Assembly: GCA_022823185.1 (NCBI GenBank)
Contig: JAJDXQ010000030.1
Span: 115,702 to 179,701, forward strand
Source: Caldilineaceae bacterium
Lineage (GTDB): Bacteria; Chloroflexota; Anaerolineae; Caldilineales; Caldilineaceae
DNA: 64,000 nt
Reading direction: 5' to 3'
The notes under the pieces are model-generated. The model was not told the DNA's origin. It saw only the letters and a program-made list of their open reading frames with translations, and did no database searches. This document shows, one piece after another, positions 36,967-46,084 of this stretch. The translations under genes and the position numbers were made by a program. Numbering within the stretch: position 1 is the first letter of the stretch; every line of letters begins with the position of its first letter.

Positions 36967-38304
36967 ATGTCCATGTTCATGCGTGCTGTGACCCACGGCT
37001 CGAAGTGGCGGGCAATCCCGCTCGCAGTACTTGGGATGCTAATTTTCGCGCCCTCTGCATTTGCCCAAGATGCGGCGCCGTTCACGGCGGATGAAATCGC
37101 TTATTCGATCGACAACTTGATCTTGTTCGTTTCTGCAGTGCTGGTTCTGTTCATGCAGGCCGGCTTCGCGATGGTCGAGTCCGGGTTTAATTCGGCCAAG
37201 AACACCGTCAACATTATGTTTAAGAACATCATCGACTTGTCGAGTGGTGTTTTCTTCTATTTCCTGATTGGCTACAGCATTATGTACGGCGCCCCGCTGC
37301 TCGGGGGATGGCTCGGATTTGGCGGATTCGGAATCTCTTCGACGCCGCCGGAGGCGATGGCGGGCAATTTGAACCCTCAGGTCGATTTCCTCTTCCAAGC
37401 GGTTTTTGCGGCGACGGCAGCCACTATCGTTTCGGGTGCGGTAGCCGGCCGCATGAAGATTTCAGGCTACTTGATCTATAGCATCGTCCTTACGGCTATT
37501 ATCTACCCAGTGAGCGGCTACTGGAAATGGGGCGGCGGCTGGTTGGATGCGATGGGCTTCTATGATTTTGCGGGTTCGCTGGTTGTCCACGCTGTAGGCG
37601 GTTTTGCGGCCCTGGCCGCGGTCATCGTTCTGGGTCCGCGAATCGGACGTTTCGGCAGTGGTTCGACCAATCCGCTGCCACCGAGCAATATGGCGATGGC
37701 GGCACTGGGTGTCTTCATATTGTGGGTGGGTTGGTACGGTTTTAATCCAGGCAGCCAGCTTGCCTTCACCGGAGCGGTGAATACGGACGCGGTCATGTTG
37801 ATCGCCACCAATACGACGCTGGCGGCGGCGACGGGTACGCTGCTGGCAATGGTGTACGGTTGGGTCAAGACGGGCAAGCCGAACCTGAGCTATACGTTGA
37901 ACGGCGCGTTAGGGGGCCTGGTCGGCATCACGGCTAACTGTGATTCGGTCAACAACGTCGAGAGTCTGATCATTGGCGCGGTGGCCGGTGTGCTGGTGTG
38001 CGTGGGCATGGAAGCGCTGGAAAACTTCAAGATCGACGACGCAGTAGGCGCATGGCCGGTTCACGGTCTTTGCGGTATTTGGGGCGGCGTTGCCACTGGC
38101 ATTTTCGGCGCCCATCCGCTCGTTGCGCAGATCGTAGGCTCGATTGCGATTCCGGTGTGGGCGTTTGTTGCCGCTTTCATTCTTTTCACGGTCATCAAGG
38201 CGCTGGGCGTGCTGCGCGTCTCGCCGGAAGAGGAGCAGGCCGGTCTGGATCTGTCGGAGCACGGTGTGGGCGCGTATCATCTGGTCGGCGAGGAATCTGC
38301 TTGA
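36967..38304 (+). CDS. amt: Ammonium transporter (Amt family)
   Basis: About 445 residues from the ATG at 36967, which is 6-10 nt after GGAAGGAG. The N-terminus is a cleavable signal peptide (A-P-S-A-F-A-Q), as in many Amt proteins. Eleven membrane helices follow. The pore's twin histidines are visible in V-V-H-A-V-G-G and W-P-V-H-G-L-C-G. The signature D-D-A-V-G-A-W-P-V-H is intact. Moves ammonium across the cytoplasmic membrane. No glnK/PII gene is adjacent, unlike in many genomes. Confidence 0.95.
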   Translation: MSMFMRAVTHGSKWRAIPLAVLGMLIFAPSAFAQDAAPFTADEIAYSIDNLILFVSAVLVLFMQAGFAMVESGFNSAKNTVNIMFKNIIDLSSGVFFYFLIGYSIMYGAPLLGGWLGFGGFGISSTPPEAMAGNLNPQVDFLFQAVFAATAATIVSGAVAGRMKISGYLIYSIVLTAIIYPVSGYWKWGGGWLDAMGFYDFAGSLVVHAVGGFAALAAVIVLGPRIGRFGSGSTNPLPPSNMAMAALGVFILWVGWYGFNPGSQLAFTGAVNTDAVMLIATNTTLAAATGTLLAMVYGWVKTGKPNLSYTLNGALGGLVGITANCDSVNNVESLIIGAVAGVLVCVGMEALENFKIDDAVGAWPVHGLCGIWGGVATGIFGAHPLVAQIVGSIAIPVWAFVAAFILFTVIKALGVLRVSPEEEQAGLDLSEHGVGAYHLVGEESA

Positions 38305-38415
38305 GCCCCTCGCCTTCCACAGGGGATGCAATTGCCAATATAGGATCGGCCGCATATAGGGAATGAGCGGTTATCGGGTTCGCATGGGCTAATTGAATAG
38401 GGAATTGAAAGAGAA

Positions 38416-38461
38416 GCGTCCCTCTCTCGGCGTACAGATGGCGAGAGAGGGACGCTTTTTT
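38416..38461 (+). terminator. Intrinsic terminator downstream of amt
   Basis: Perfect 14-bp stem GCGTCCCTCTCTCG (38416-38429) / CGAGAGAGGGACGC (38442-38455), 12-nt loop, then six T residues. Strong. Confidence 0.9.
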
Positions 38462-38791
38462 GTCTTCTGCAGTCCTTGATCGGTACTGCGCCCACGACAG
38501 TTCCCACTGGCTGACGACTGAACCGAGTTTCGCACTTGGGCGTTGACACAAGTTATTCACCTTGTATAATCACAGTCCAGCGGAGCTTTTTCGATCGCGC
38601 ACCTGCGCCCAGGCGGCAGGGGACTGTACTCCAATTGCTGCAAGAGACTGAATGGTTGTTGTCCGGCCTTTGTTGCCGCGTCTGACGACTTCCAGCCCCT
38701 CTACGATTCTCCCAACAGTAGCTCCCTGGCCGAACAGCAGTAGATCCGGACATGAAAATCGATATGGAAGTTCACTTTGGAGATTCAGACA
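38462..38791. other. Gap upstream of the accessory catabolic cluster
   Basis: 330 bp between the amt terminator and the next gene. TTGACA (38542-38547) lies upstream of TATAAT (38566-38571) near 38540-38575, too far apart (18 nt) to be ideal but the best promoter candidate here. No gene seen. Confidence 0.45.
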
Positions 38792-39394
38792 ATGATACGT
38801 AACAGCTTTGGCGTGGGGCCGGAAGGCTGGCATTCATACGATTATCATGGGGAGATTGTGGCGGGCGCGGGCATATTCGTGCTGACGACGTGGCAGAGGG
38901 AAGGGGGCGTCAACGGTGGAGGGTGCATCTGGGCGGACCAGTCGCGGTGGAGCACCGATGTGCCGGAAAGACCGATTTCGATCCTGGCGCTGATACACTA
39001 CCGGAATTGGGTAGGGCTGGGTCCGGTCGATCTGAGAGAGTGCGAGGTGTCAGTTTACTTGAGGGGCGATGACCTGCGGCTATACGGAGCGGCGTGCTAC
39101 TTCTGGGTTCATGCCCCCGGGGTGCGCTGGCACTATTCGGGGAATCCGATTCCAATTGCGGAGGGACACTGGGCGGCTGAGCCGAGCAGGTTTCGCTTGG
39201 AAAACGACGAATCGCTGTGGCATCGCAGCTACAGCAGCGAAGAGTTCTGGCGCCGCAGCTATCCCGAGGGCGGGCCGCGACTGGAGAGCGTGCTGGGGGA
39301 TGCGCACAGTTACGGCTTTTCCTTTGTTGGTTTCAGCCGGGAGGTACAGGGAAGACTGTCGATGGCGGAGTTCGAGATCCTGCCCGGAAGATAG
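38792..39394 (+). CDS. Hypothetical beta-rich protein, possible carbohydrate-binding module
   Basis: 200 residues starting MIRNSFGVG at 38792, with GGAGA about 10 nt upstream (an ATG at 38777 is also possible). No signal peptide. The sequence is rich in Trp, Tyr and Gly with alternating hydrophobic strands (V-S-V-Y-L-R-G-D-D-L; Y-F-W-V-H-A-P-G-V-R-W-H; F-S-F-V-G-F-S), suggesting a jelly-roll or laminin-G-like lectin fold. It opens a plus-strand cluster of glycosidase-like and sugar-acid enzymes, which fits a carbohydrate role. No family recognised. Confidence 0.65.
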   Translation: MIRNSFGVGPEGWHSYDYHGEIVAGAGIFVLTTWQREGGVNGGGCIWADQSRWSTDVPERPISILALIHYRNWVGLGPVDLRECEVSVYLRGDDLRLYGAACYFWVHAPGVRWHYSGNPIPIAEGHWAAEPSRFRLENDESLWHRSYSSEEFWRRSYPEGGPRLESVLGDAHSYGFSFVGFSREVQGRLSMAEFEILPGR

Positions 39395-39502
39395 GTGGAA
39401 CTGGTCGGTTCGGATCGCTGCGAGAAAGGGTGCAACAGAAGCCGGTTCAATCGGGAGACGGTTTGAGGTTGGGCGGTCCGGCGGATGAAAGGATGGAATG
39501 AG

Positions 39503-41092
39503 ATGGCACAATATCAGCCTCAACGCGCTCCAATCGAAATCGGATCTCGGCTTGAACCGATGTTAGACGATTTCCTGATCGCACGGTTGAGCGGGGGCGC
39601 GGCGCTGCGCTTGAACCGACCTGTACCACGCGAGGTGGCGCTGGTTACGGACAGACCATGGGAGGGGAACTCGTGCACATCGTTTGCGGTATTCCAGGAT
39701 GGCGACAAATACCGCATGTATTACCTTGGCCGACAGTTCGTCACGACTGAGGCGGGGCTTGACGAGGCGCCACACCCGGACTTTGTCTGCTATGCCGAGA
39801 GCAGCGATGGGATCCGCTGGGAGAGGCCGGAATTGGGGTTGGTCGAGTTCAACGGGTCGACAAGGAACAATATCATTTTAAGCAGCGAGGACAGTACCTT
39901 TCCTTCGCGGGCGTTCGCGCCGTTCAAGGATGGAAACCCTGCCGCGGAGACAGACGCTCGCTACAAGGCTTGGGCGGTACGTATTCCGCGTCTGGATGGT
40001 TCTGCGCCGCGTCCGGGGCACAGTGCAGAGGTACCGGGCGGGCTGCATGCTCTGAAGTCGGCCGACGGGATCCGTTGGACAGCGATGCGCGACGGACCGG
40101 TGATAGCCGATGGACTGCTTGACTCCCAGAACATAGCCTTTTGGGATCCAGTTCGCGAGGAGTACCGAGACTACCACCGCAACGAGTTTCGCATTGACAG
40201 GACGGGAGAGGAACCGTACGGCGGCCAGGTTCGTGCGGGGGCGATGGGACATGGCGTGCGCGGCTCCCGGTATGGCCGCGATCTGCGCACGGCGACGTCA
40301 ACTGACTTTATCAACTGGACCGAGCCGGACTATGTGGACTATACGCAGGGGCGCGTGGACGAGATCTACAATAACGCAATTTTGCCCTATTTCCGCGCGC
40401 CACATATTTTCGTGGGGTTTCCGAGCCGGTATATCGACCGCGGCTGGTCGGAGGCCGTGGAAGACCTGCCGGAGTTGGGCGAGCGCCGCCTGCGCGCAGG
40501 GGTGAGCGAACGTTACGGCAGCGCCTTGACGGACGCGATGTTCATGAGCAGCCGCGATGGCTACACGTTTAATTTGTGGCCGGAGTCTTTTATCCGGCCG
40601 GGTCTGCGGCCCAGGGACAGCTGGGTTTACGGGGACGCTTTTCCCGGTTGGGGTATTGTGACGACTGCCTCGCCATTTGACGGGGCGCCTGACGAGCTGT
40701 CGATCTACGTGTCGGAGGGGTACTGGCGGGGCGATAGCATGAATTTGCGGCGCTATACGCTGCGGGTCGATGGGTTCGCGTCGGCGCAGGCGCCGTTGAG
40801 CGGGGGCGAGCTGGTGACGAAGCCGCTGGTTTTTGCGGGCAACCGTTTGCGCGTCAATTTTTCGGCTTCCGCTGCTGGCAGCGTTCGGGTGGAGATATTG
40901 CGGGACCAGATGAACGAGGCGATCGCGGGGTTTGGCCTGGATGACTGCGCGGCGTTGCTGGGGGATGACCTCGAGCGTGTCGTGCGCTGGTCGGCAGGAC
41001 CCGACGTGGGTAGTCTGGAGGGTGTACCTGTTCGGCTGCGATTCGTTTTGCGCGACGCGGATGTGTACGCGTTTCAGTTCGTCACGATCTGA
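39503..41092 (+). CDS. Beta-propeller glycosidase-like protein, paralogue A
   Basis: About 529 residues starting MAQYQPQRA, no signal peptide. The N-terminal ~400 residues have the look of a five-bladed propeller of the GH32/43/130 type: repeated Y-R-M-Y-Y, C-Y-A-E-S-S-D-G-I-R-W-E-R-P, Y-R-D-Y-H-R-N-E-F, T-S-T-D-F-I-N-W and M-S-S-R-D-G-Y units. The C-terminal ~110 residues form a separate beta domain (G-N-R-L-R-V-N-F-S-A-S-A-A-G-S-V-R-V). Similar proteins occur in planctomycetes and Chloroflexota without known activity. A close paralogue follows 26 nt downstream. Catalytic residues cannot be assigned by eye. Confidence 0.75.
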   Translation: MAQYQPQRAPIEIGSRLEPMLDDFLIARLSGGAALRLNRPVPREVALVTDRPWEGNSCTSFAVFQDGDKYRMYYLGRQFVTTEAGLDEAPHPDFVCYAESSDGIRWERPELGLVEFNGSTRNNIILSSEDSTFPSRAFAPFKDGNPAAETDARYKAWAVRIPRLDGSAPRPGHSAEVPGGLHALKSADGIRWTAMRDGPVIADGLLDSQNIAFWDPVREEYRDYHRNEFRIDRTGEEPYGGQVRAGAMGHGVRGSRYGRDLRTATSTDFINWTEPDYVDYTQGRVDEIYNNAILPYFRAPHIFVGFPSRYIDRGWSEAVEDLPELGERRLRAGVSERYGSALTDAMFMSSRDGYTFNLWPESFIRPGLRPRDSWVYGDAFPGWGIVTTASPFDGAPDELSIYVSEGYWRGDSMNLRRYTLRVDGFASAQAPLSGGELVTKPLVFAGNRLRVNFSASAAGSVRVEILRDQMNEAIAGFGLDDCAALLGDDLERVVRWSAGPDVGSLEGVPVRLRFVLRDADVYAFQFVTI

Positions 41093-41118
41093 CCAGGCGT
41101 AGAGGAGATGGATTGACT

Positions 41119-42657
41119 ATGGCTAGTCTGAATGAAGGCTCGATTCCGATTGACATCGGTTCCCGCCTGGAGCTGATGGTCGATGACCATTTGGTAGGAC
41201 GGCTTGGCGGAGGCGCACGGCGAAGCCTGAACAGACCGGTTCCCAGGGAAATTGCGCTGCGTCTTGACGCGCCTTGGGAAGGCAATGCAAGCGGCGGATT
41301 TACCGTCTTTGAAGATGGTGGCCGCTATCGCATGTATTACAGGGGGCAGAACTTCGAATACAGTGGCGGGAAATTGAGCAGTCCGCGGGGCAAGTGGGTT
41401 TGCTATGCTGAGAGCGCCGACGGCATCCACTGGGAGAGACCGGAATTGGGGTTGGTGGCGTTTGAGGGCTCCAAGAAGAATAACATTGTCATGGATGGCG
41501 AGGAGATTCTGAATGGGATGTTCTCGCCGTTCCTGGACGGGAATCCGGCCTGTGCGGCGGATGCCCGCTACAAGGCGTTCGTGCTGTTGGAGCGAGGCGG
41601 CGCCAGAGGTTTGTGGGCGTATGGATCGCCCGACGGCTTTGCGTGGTCGGCGCTAAGCAAGGGCCCGGTGATTACGAAAGGGCTGCTGGACACGCAGAAT
41701 CTCGGCTTTTGGGACGGGGCGCGCGGCGAGTACCGGGCCTATCATCGCAATGAGTTCCGGCAAGAGCGGACGGGCGAGGAGCCTTACGGGTCTCACGAGG
41801 TTGGTGAAGGTGGAGGCGGCTTGCGCGGTTCTCGCTACGGCCGTGACATTTTCACCGCGACATCTTCAGATTTCGTGAATTGGACCGATTCCGTCTTTGT
41901 CAACTACAACGAGGGCCGTCCCAGCGAGCTCTACACGAATCAGATTAGACCCTATTTCCGAGCGCCGCATCTCTTCCTGGGGTTCCCGACGCGGTATGTA
42001 GAACGGGCGTGGTCGGAGTCGCTGGAAGAGTTGCCGGAGTTGGCGCATCGCCGCATGCGCGCGGGGATAAGTGAGCGCTACGGCGCGGCTTTGACAGACG
42101 GCATGTTCATGAGCAGCCGGGACGGGTATAACTTCAACTTGTGGCCGGAGTCGTTCATCCGGCCGGGCTTGCGGCCGCGCGACAACTGGACTTACGGCGA
42201 CAACTTTCAGGGCTGGGGGATCGCGACGACGCCTTCTGCGATTTCCGGCGCGCCGGATGAGCTGTCATTCTATGTGCGCGAAGGGTACTGGCGGGGCGAA
42301 GCGAGCAGTTTGCGGCGTTATACAATGCGCGTGGACGGCTTCGCGTCGGTACAAGCTCCGCTGAGCGGCGGGGAGATGGTGACGAAGCCTGTCACTTTTG
42401 CGGGCAACCGTCTGCGGGTCAATTTCTCTGCATCCGCGGCCGGAAGCGTAAGGGTGGAGATTCTACGGGACCAGATGGACACGCCGGTTGCGGGATTCGG
42501 CCTCGATGACTGCATCGAGTTGCTGGGGGATGACCTGGAACGGGTCGTTCGCTGGTCGGGCGGACCCGACCTCGGTGGACTGGAAGGCGTACCGGTGCGA
42601 TTGCGGTTTGTGTTGCAGGATGCTGATCTTTACGCGTTTCAGTTCGTCGAGTTGTGA
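41119..42657 (+). CDS. Beta-propeller glycosidase-like protein, paralogue B
   Basis: 512 residues starting MASLNEGSI (ATG at 41113 two codons earlier is possible). The same architecture as the gene just upstream, with long near-identical stretches, especially F-M-S-S-R-D-G-Y, L-W-P-E-S-F-I-R-P-G-L-R-P-R-D and the whole C-terminal domain. The N-terminal substrate-facing segments diverge more, as expected for a tandem duplication followed by specialisation. Likely cytoplasmic and cotranscribed with paralogue A. Confidence 0.75.
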   Translation: MASLNEGSIPIDIGSRLELMVDDHLVGRLGGGARRSLNRPVPREIALRLDAPWEGNASGGFTVFEDGGRYRMYYRGQNFEYSGGKLSSPRGKWVCYAESADGIHWERPELGLVAFEGSKKNNIVMDGEEILNGMFSPFLDGNPACAADARYKAFVLLERGGARGLWAYGSPDGFAWSALSKGPVITKGLLDTQNLGFWDGARGEYRAYHRNEFRQERTGEEPYGSHEVGEGGGGLRGSRYGRDIFTATSSDFVNWTDSVFVNYNEGRPSELYTNQIRPYFRAPHLFLGFPTRYVERAWSESLEELPELAHRRMRAGISERYGAALTDGMFMSSRDGYNFNLWPESFIRPGLRPRDNWTYGDNFQGWGIATTPSAISGAPDELSFYVREGYWRGEASSLRRYTMRVDGFASVQAPLSGGEMVTKPVTFAGNRLRVNFSASAAGSVRVEILRDQMDTPVAGFGLDDCIELLGDDLERVVRWSGGPDLGGLEGVPVRLRFVLQDADLYAFQFVEL

Positions 42658-43069
42658 GCGGTTCAGAGTGGACCGGGCGGCTGGACTGGATAGCGGGGCT
42701 GCGGTGGATAGGGGAAGGCGGGCCGCGCCGGCATTGGGGGAGGGGCGCGGCGCACGGCGGGTTGGCGGGGGTCCGGGGGTGTCCCCCGGCCCGGCGGCGG
42801 GTGTTTGCCGCCGGGGATCAGCGCAGGGTCACCTGGTCCTGGCACTGCCCCGCCCCTTGGAATCGGGACCTGGCGGCTGGCGGCGATTGACGGCATTGGC
42901 GAGCGGCGGGGCGCGAGAAGGGCGGGGCGCGGAGGGGCCGCCGACACAGGGCAAGGCTGAGAGGTTGATGGGTGGGGGTTGGGGGAGGCCCAGAACTGCG
43001 GGGGATAGGGGTTAGGGGCGGAAAGGCGCGGGTAAACGGGAACTGATGAAGATTGGGGGGTAGGGAATT
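42658..43069 (+). other. G-run-rich gap
   Basis: 412 bp with no gene pattern. The plus strand is strongly G-biased, with runs of 3-6 G at 42970-43018 and again at 43054-43065, directly before the GTG start of the next gene. Such runs can form quadruplexes in DNA or mRNA. Confidence 0.6.
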
Positions 43070-44206
43070 GTGAAGATTACGGGCATTGAGACGATCGCGC
43101 TGGCGGACCCGGGCAAGGCGTGGGAGACGGTGGTGCGGGTCCATACTGATGAGGGCATAAGCGGGATTGGACAGGCGGAGTCACCGTCGCTTGTGATTGA
43201 GGCGATTATTCGTTGCGACGGAGGCTTGGAGGCGTTATTGCGGGGTGAAGATCCGCTGCAGGTGGAGCGGCTGTGGCAGAAGATGTATGCGGCCACGGGG
43301 TTGTTTGGGCGGCGCGGTGTCACGATCGCGGCGATCGGCGCGGTGGAAACCGCGCTTTGGGACATTGCGGGCCAGGCACTGGGCAAGCCGGTCTGTGAGC
43401 TGATCTGGCAGGCTTGCTGCACGGTGACGGAGTCGAGTGAGATTAAGAAAAAGGTACGGCCGTACGCCACGGTCTACCCGCCGGGCGAGGACGTAGGCGA
43501 AATCGTTGAGCGCTTCACGCTGGCCAGAGAGCGGAACTTCCGGGCGATGAAACTGGAGGAGTGGCCGGGGGGATTTTCGCATGTCAGCATTGAGCGGGAC
43601 GTGGAGGTTGTGCGGGCGGCGCGGGATACGATTGGCTATGATCGCGATCTGATGATTGACGTGCAGAATCGCTGGTATGAGGCGGGACAGGCGCTTGCGT
43701 CGATCCGGGCGATCGAGGCGTTCCGGCCTTTCTTTGTGGAGGCGCCGCTGCCGGCCGACAATCTTGCCGGCCTGGCCCGCCTAGCCGATGCCGTAGACAC
43801 GCGCATTGCGGTGGGCGACTGGGGCTTTACGACCCGATTCGAGTTTGAGGAGATCATGGAGAAAGGGCGCGTTGACGTGGTCCAGCCCAGCTCGGTTCGG
43901 TCCGGGGGGATGCGGGAGATTACGCGCATTGCGGAGGCGGCCTACCGGCGGGGCCTGATCTGCGTGCCGCATGCGTGGTGTCATATGGTTGGGGTGGCGG
44001 CGGAGATTCATTTGGCCGCGGTGTTGCCGAATATGCCGTATTTCGAGATGCCGATCGCTTTTCCGGATTCGCCGATTATTTCCGAGTTGCTCGTGCCGGC
44101 GGTGGAGTTGGACGCCGACGGGATGATCGAGGTGCCGAAGCGGCCGGGGTTGGGGTTTGCCTTGAATGAAGAGGTAGTGGAGCGGTTTCGGGTGGCGCCG
44201 CATTAG
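43070..44206 (+). CDS. Enolase-superfamily (mandelate racemase/muconate lactonizing type) enzyme
   Basis: 378 residues from a GTG start. Probable acid-sugar dehydratase or racemase. The capping domain is at ~1-125 and the barrel at ~130-360. Candidate active-site residues: Lys161 (M-K-L-E), metal ligands Asp197 (M-I-D-V-Q-N), Glu224 (F-V-E-A-P-L-P) and Asp250 (A-V-G-D-W), and His301 (V-P-H-A-W). The pattern fits the MR/gluconate-dehydratase-like groups. Substrate unknown. It is followed by a ThDP enzyme and a Gfo/Idh oxidoreductase, a plausible sugar-acid catabolic series. Confidence 0.88.
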   Translation: MKITGIETIALADPGKAWETVVRVHTDEGISGIGQAESPSLVIEAIIRCDGGLEALLRGEDPLQVERLWQKMYAATGLFGRRGVTIAAIGAVETALWDIAGQALGKPVCELIWQACCTVTESSEIKKKVRPYATVYPPGEDVGEIVERFTLARERNFRAMKLEEWPGGFSHVSIERDVEVVRAARDTIGYDRDLMIDVQNRWYEAGQALASIRAIEAFRPFFVEAPLPADNLAGLARLADAVDTRIAVGDWGFTTRFEFEEIMEKGRVDVVQPSSVRSGGMREITRIAEAAYRRGLICVPHAWCHMVGVAAEIHLAAVLPNMPYFEMPIAFPDSPIISELLVPAVELDADGMIEVPKRPGLGFALNEEVVERFRVAPH

Positions 44207-44331
44207 CTGCCTGAACTGCGACTGGCGCGGTTTTCGCGATGGACTGCGGTCCTCATTCTGATGGCAAAGCGAAAAATGTTAGGAGAGAAAGAAGCAGGTC
44301 ATCTCGCTACTGGCTGGTTGGAGGGGTACGG

Positions 44332-45999
44332 ATGGCAAGAATGACAGCGGCGCGGGCCTTGGTCGAGACGCTGCGGGCACAGGGCGTGGACACGATATTC
44401 GGGATTATCTCCAGCCACACGATGGAGATTTTCGACGCGCTGTACGACCATCAGGACGCCATCCGCTTCATCAGCACGCGGCATGAGCAGGCGGCGGCGA
44501 TGATGGCGGACGGGTACGCCCGCGTGACGGGCAAGCCGGGCGTCTGTTTGACCAGCACCGGGCCGGGGGCGGCCAATTCGATGGGCGGCCTTGGTGAGGC
44601 ATACGACGCGTCGTCGCCGGTTCTGACGATTACCAGCTCGGCGGAAGAGCAGTTGTACGAGCGCGGGCTGGGGACGATGCATGAGACCAAGGACCAGATG
44701 GGGATGCTCTCGACTGTGACGCAGCATAGCGTCCATATTGGCAGGGCGCAGGAGACGCCGGCCCGGGTCCAGGAGGCGTTCGGGCTGTTTTGCAGCCGGC
44801 GCCCGCGGCCGATCGCGATCGAGATGCCGGCGGACGTTCAGGGGCAGGAAGCGGAGATGACGATACCGGGGCCGGTCCAACACCCGGCGCCTTCTGCAGA
44901 CGCGGCAGCGGTCGAGGAGGCGGCGGAACTGCTGCTGGCAGGCAAGCGGGTTGGCGTTTTGGCGGGGACGGGAGTGCACCGCTCCGGGGCAGGACAGGCT
45001 CTTACGCGCCTGGTTGAGCGACTGGGCGCGCCGGTGTTCACGACGGCGGGAGGGAAGGGCGCGATCGCGGAGGATCACGAGCTGAGCCTGGGCATGTACG
45101 GCGGCGAGTACAATTTTCCGCCAGGGGGCCTGGAAGACCCGCGCCAGACTTTCGCCAACAGCCTGGACGTACTGCTGGTCGCCGGATCCAGCCTTTCCTA
45201 CTTCAGGGCGAAGTCGCAGGGGCTGCGGCAGCCGCCGCAGCTAATTCACCTGGATATTGACGCCGAGCCGATGGATAAGTGGTACACAGCGGCAGTGCGA
45301 CTGGTGGGCGACGCGAAGACAGTGCTGGAGCAGCTCAATGCTGCGGTGGCGGAAAGAGCGGATTCCGGCCAGAGCGCTTCCGGGAAGGAGGCGGGCTTCG
45401 CAGGCGAGGTGGGCGAAGTGAGGGAGAGGATCAGGGCGTACAAACGAAAGACGATGCCCAATGAGACGGAGATCATGGAGGCGATCCGGGGGGCGGTGTC
45501 GCGGGATGCGATCTTTGTCGGGGACGTGGGGATATGCAATCACCGGGGCGCGAATTACTGTTTAGAGATCTATGGGCAGCGCAGTTACCTTTCGCCGGCG
45601 TGGGGCGGCCTGGGATTTGGCTTTCCGGCCGCGGCGGGGGCGAAGGCGGGCTTTCCCGACCGGCAGGTGATCTGCATCACCGGTGACGGCGGATTCCAGT
45701 TCAATATTCAGGAGTTGGGCACCTGCGTGCAGTACGGGCTGCGGCCGGTTATTCTTGTTTTCAACGACGATGCGTGGGGTTTGCTGCGGCACTACCAGAA
45801 GAGCCGGGGCAACGGGCGCTATATCGCCAGCGATTTGCGCAACCCGGATTTTGCCAGGCTGGCTGAGACCTACGGAGCCTGGGGCGCGCAGGCGCGTTCG
45901 CTGCCGGAACTGGTTCAGGCGTTGGAAAGGGCGCTGGAGGCGGATACGGCAGCCGTGATCGACGTGAAGACGCCGGAGGGATTTGCCAATTTCAGGTAG
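44332..45999 (+). CDS. Thiamine-diphosphate-dependent enzyme, acetolactate synthase-like
   Basis: 555 residues from the ATG at 44332 after GAGGGGTACGG. ThDP pyrimidine-binding domain with catalytic Glu52 (S-T-R-H-E-Q-A-A), a central FAD/ADP-type domain, and a C-terminal diphosphate-binding domain with T-G-D-G-G-F-Q-F-N ... F-N-D-D-A-W-G. Relatives include acetolactate synthase, sulfoacetaldehyde acetyltransferase, glyoxylate carboligase and benzoylformate decarboxylase. No small regulatory subunit gene is present, which argues against biosynthetic acetolactate synthase. In this setting a 2-oxoacid decarboxylase or carboligase is likely. Confidence 0.85.
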   Translation: MARMTAARALVETLRAQGVDTIFGIISSHTMEIFDALYDHQDAIRFISTRHEQAAAMMADGYARVTGKPGVCLTSTGPGAANSMGGLGEAYDASSPVLTITSSAEEQLYERGLGTMHETKDQMGMLSTVTQHSVHIGRAQETPARVQEAFGLFCSRRPRPIAIEMPADVQGQEAEMTIPGPVQHPAPSADAAAVEEAAELLLAGKRVGVLAGTGVHRSGAGQALTRLVERLGAPVFTTAGGKGAIAEDHELSLGMYGGEYNFPPGGLEDPRQTFANSLDVLLVAGSSLSYFRAKSQGLRQPPQLIHLDIDAEPMDKWYTAAVRLVGDAKTVLEQLNAAVAERADSGQSASGKEAGFAGEVGEVRERIRAYKRKTMPNETEIMEAIRGAVSRDAIFVGDVGICNHRGANYCLEIYGQRSYLSPAWGGLGFGFPAAAGAKAGFPDRQVICITGDGGFQFNIQELGTCVQYGLRPVILVFNDDAWGLLRHYQKSRGNGRYIASDLRNPDFARLAETYGAWGAQARSLPELVQALERALEADTAAVIDVKTPEGFANFR

Positions 46000-46084
46000 G
46001 CGGGCAGCGTTGCCGCAGCCGGACAGGCGTTTCCTCGGGGCCTGGCTGCCTGCTGAAGGGCAGAAAGTGGAGGGTTTGACGCAG

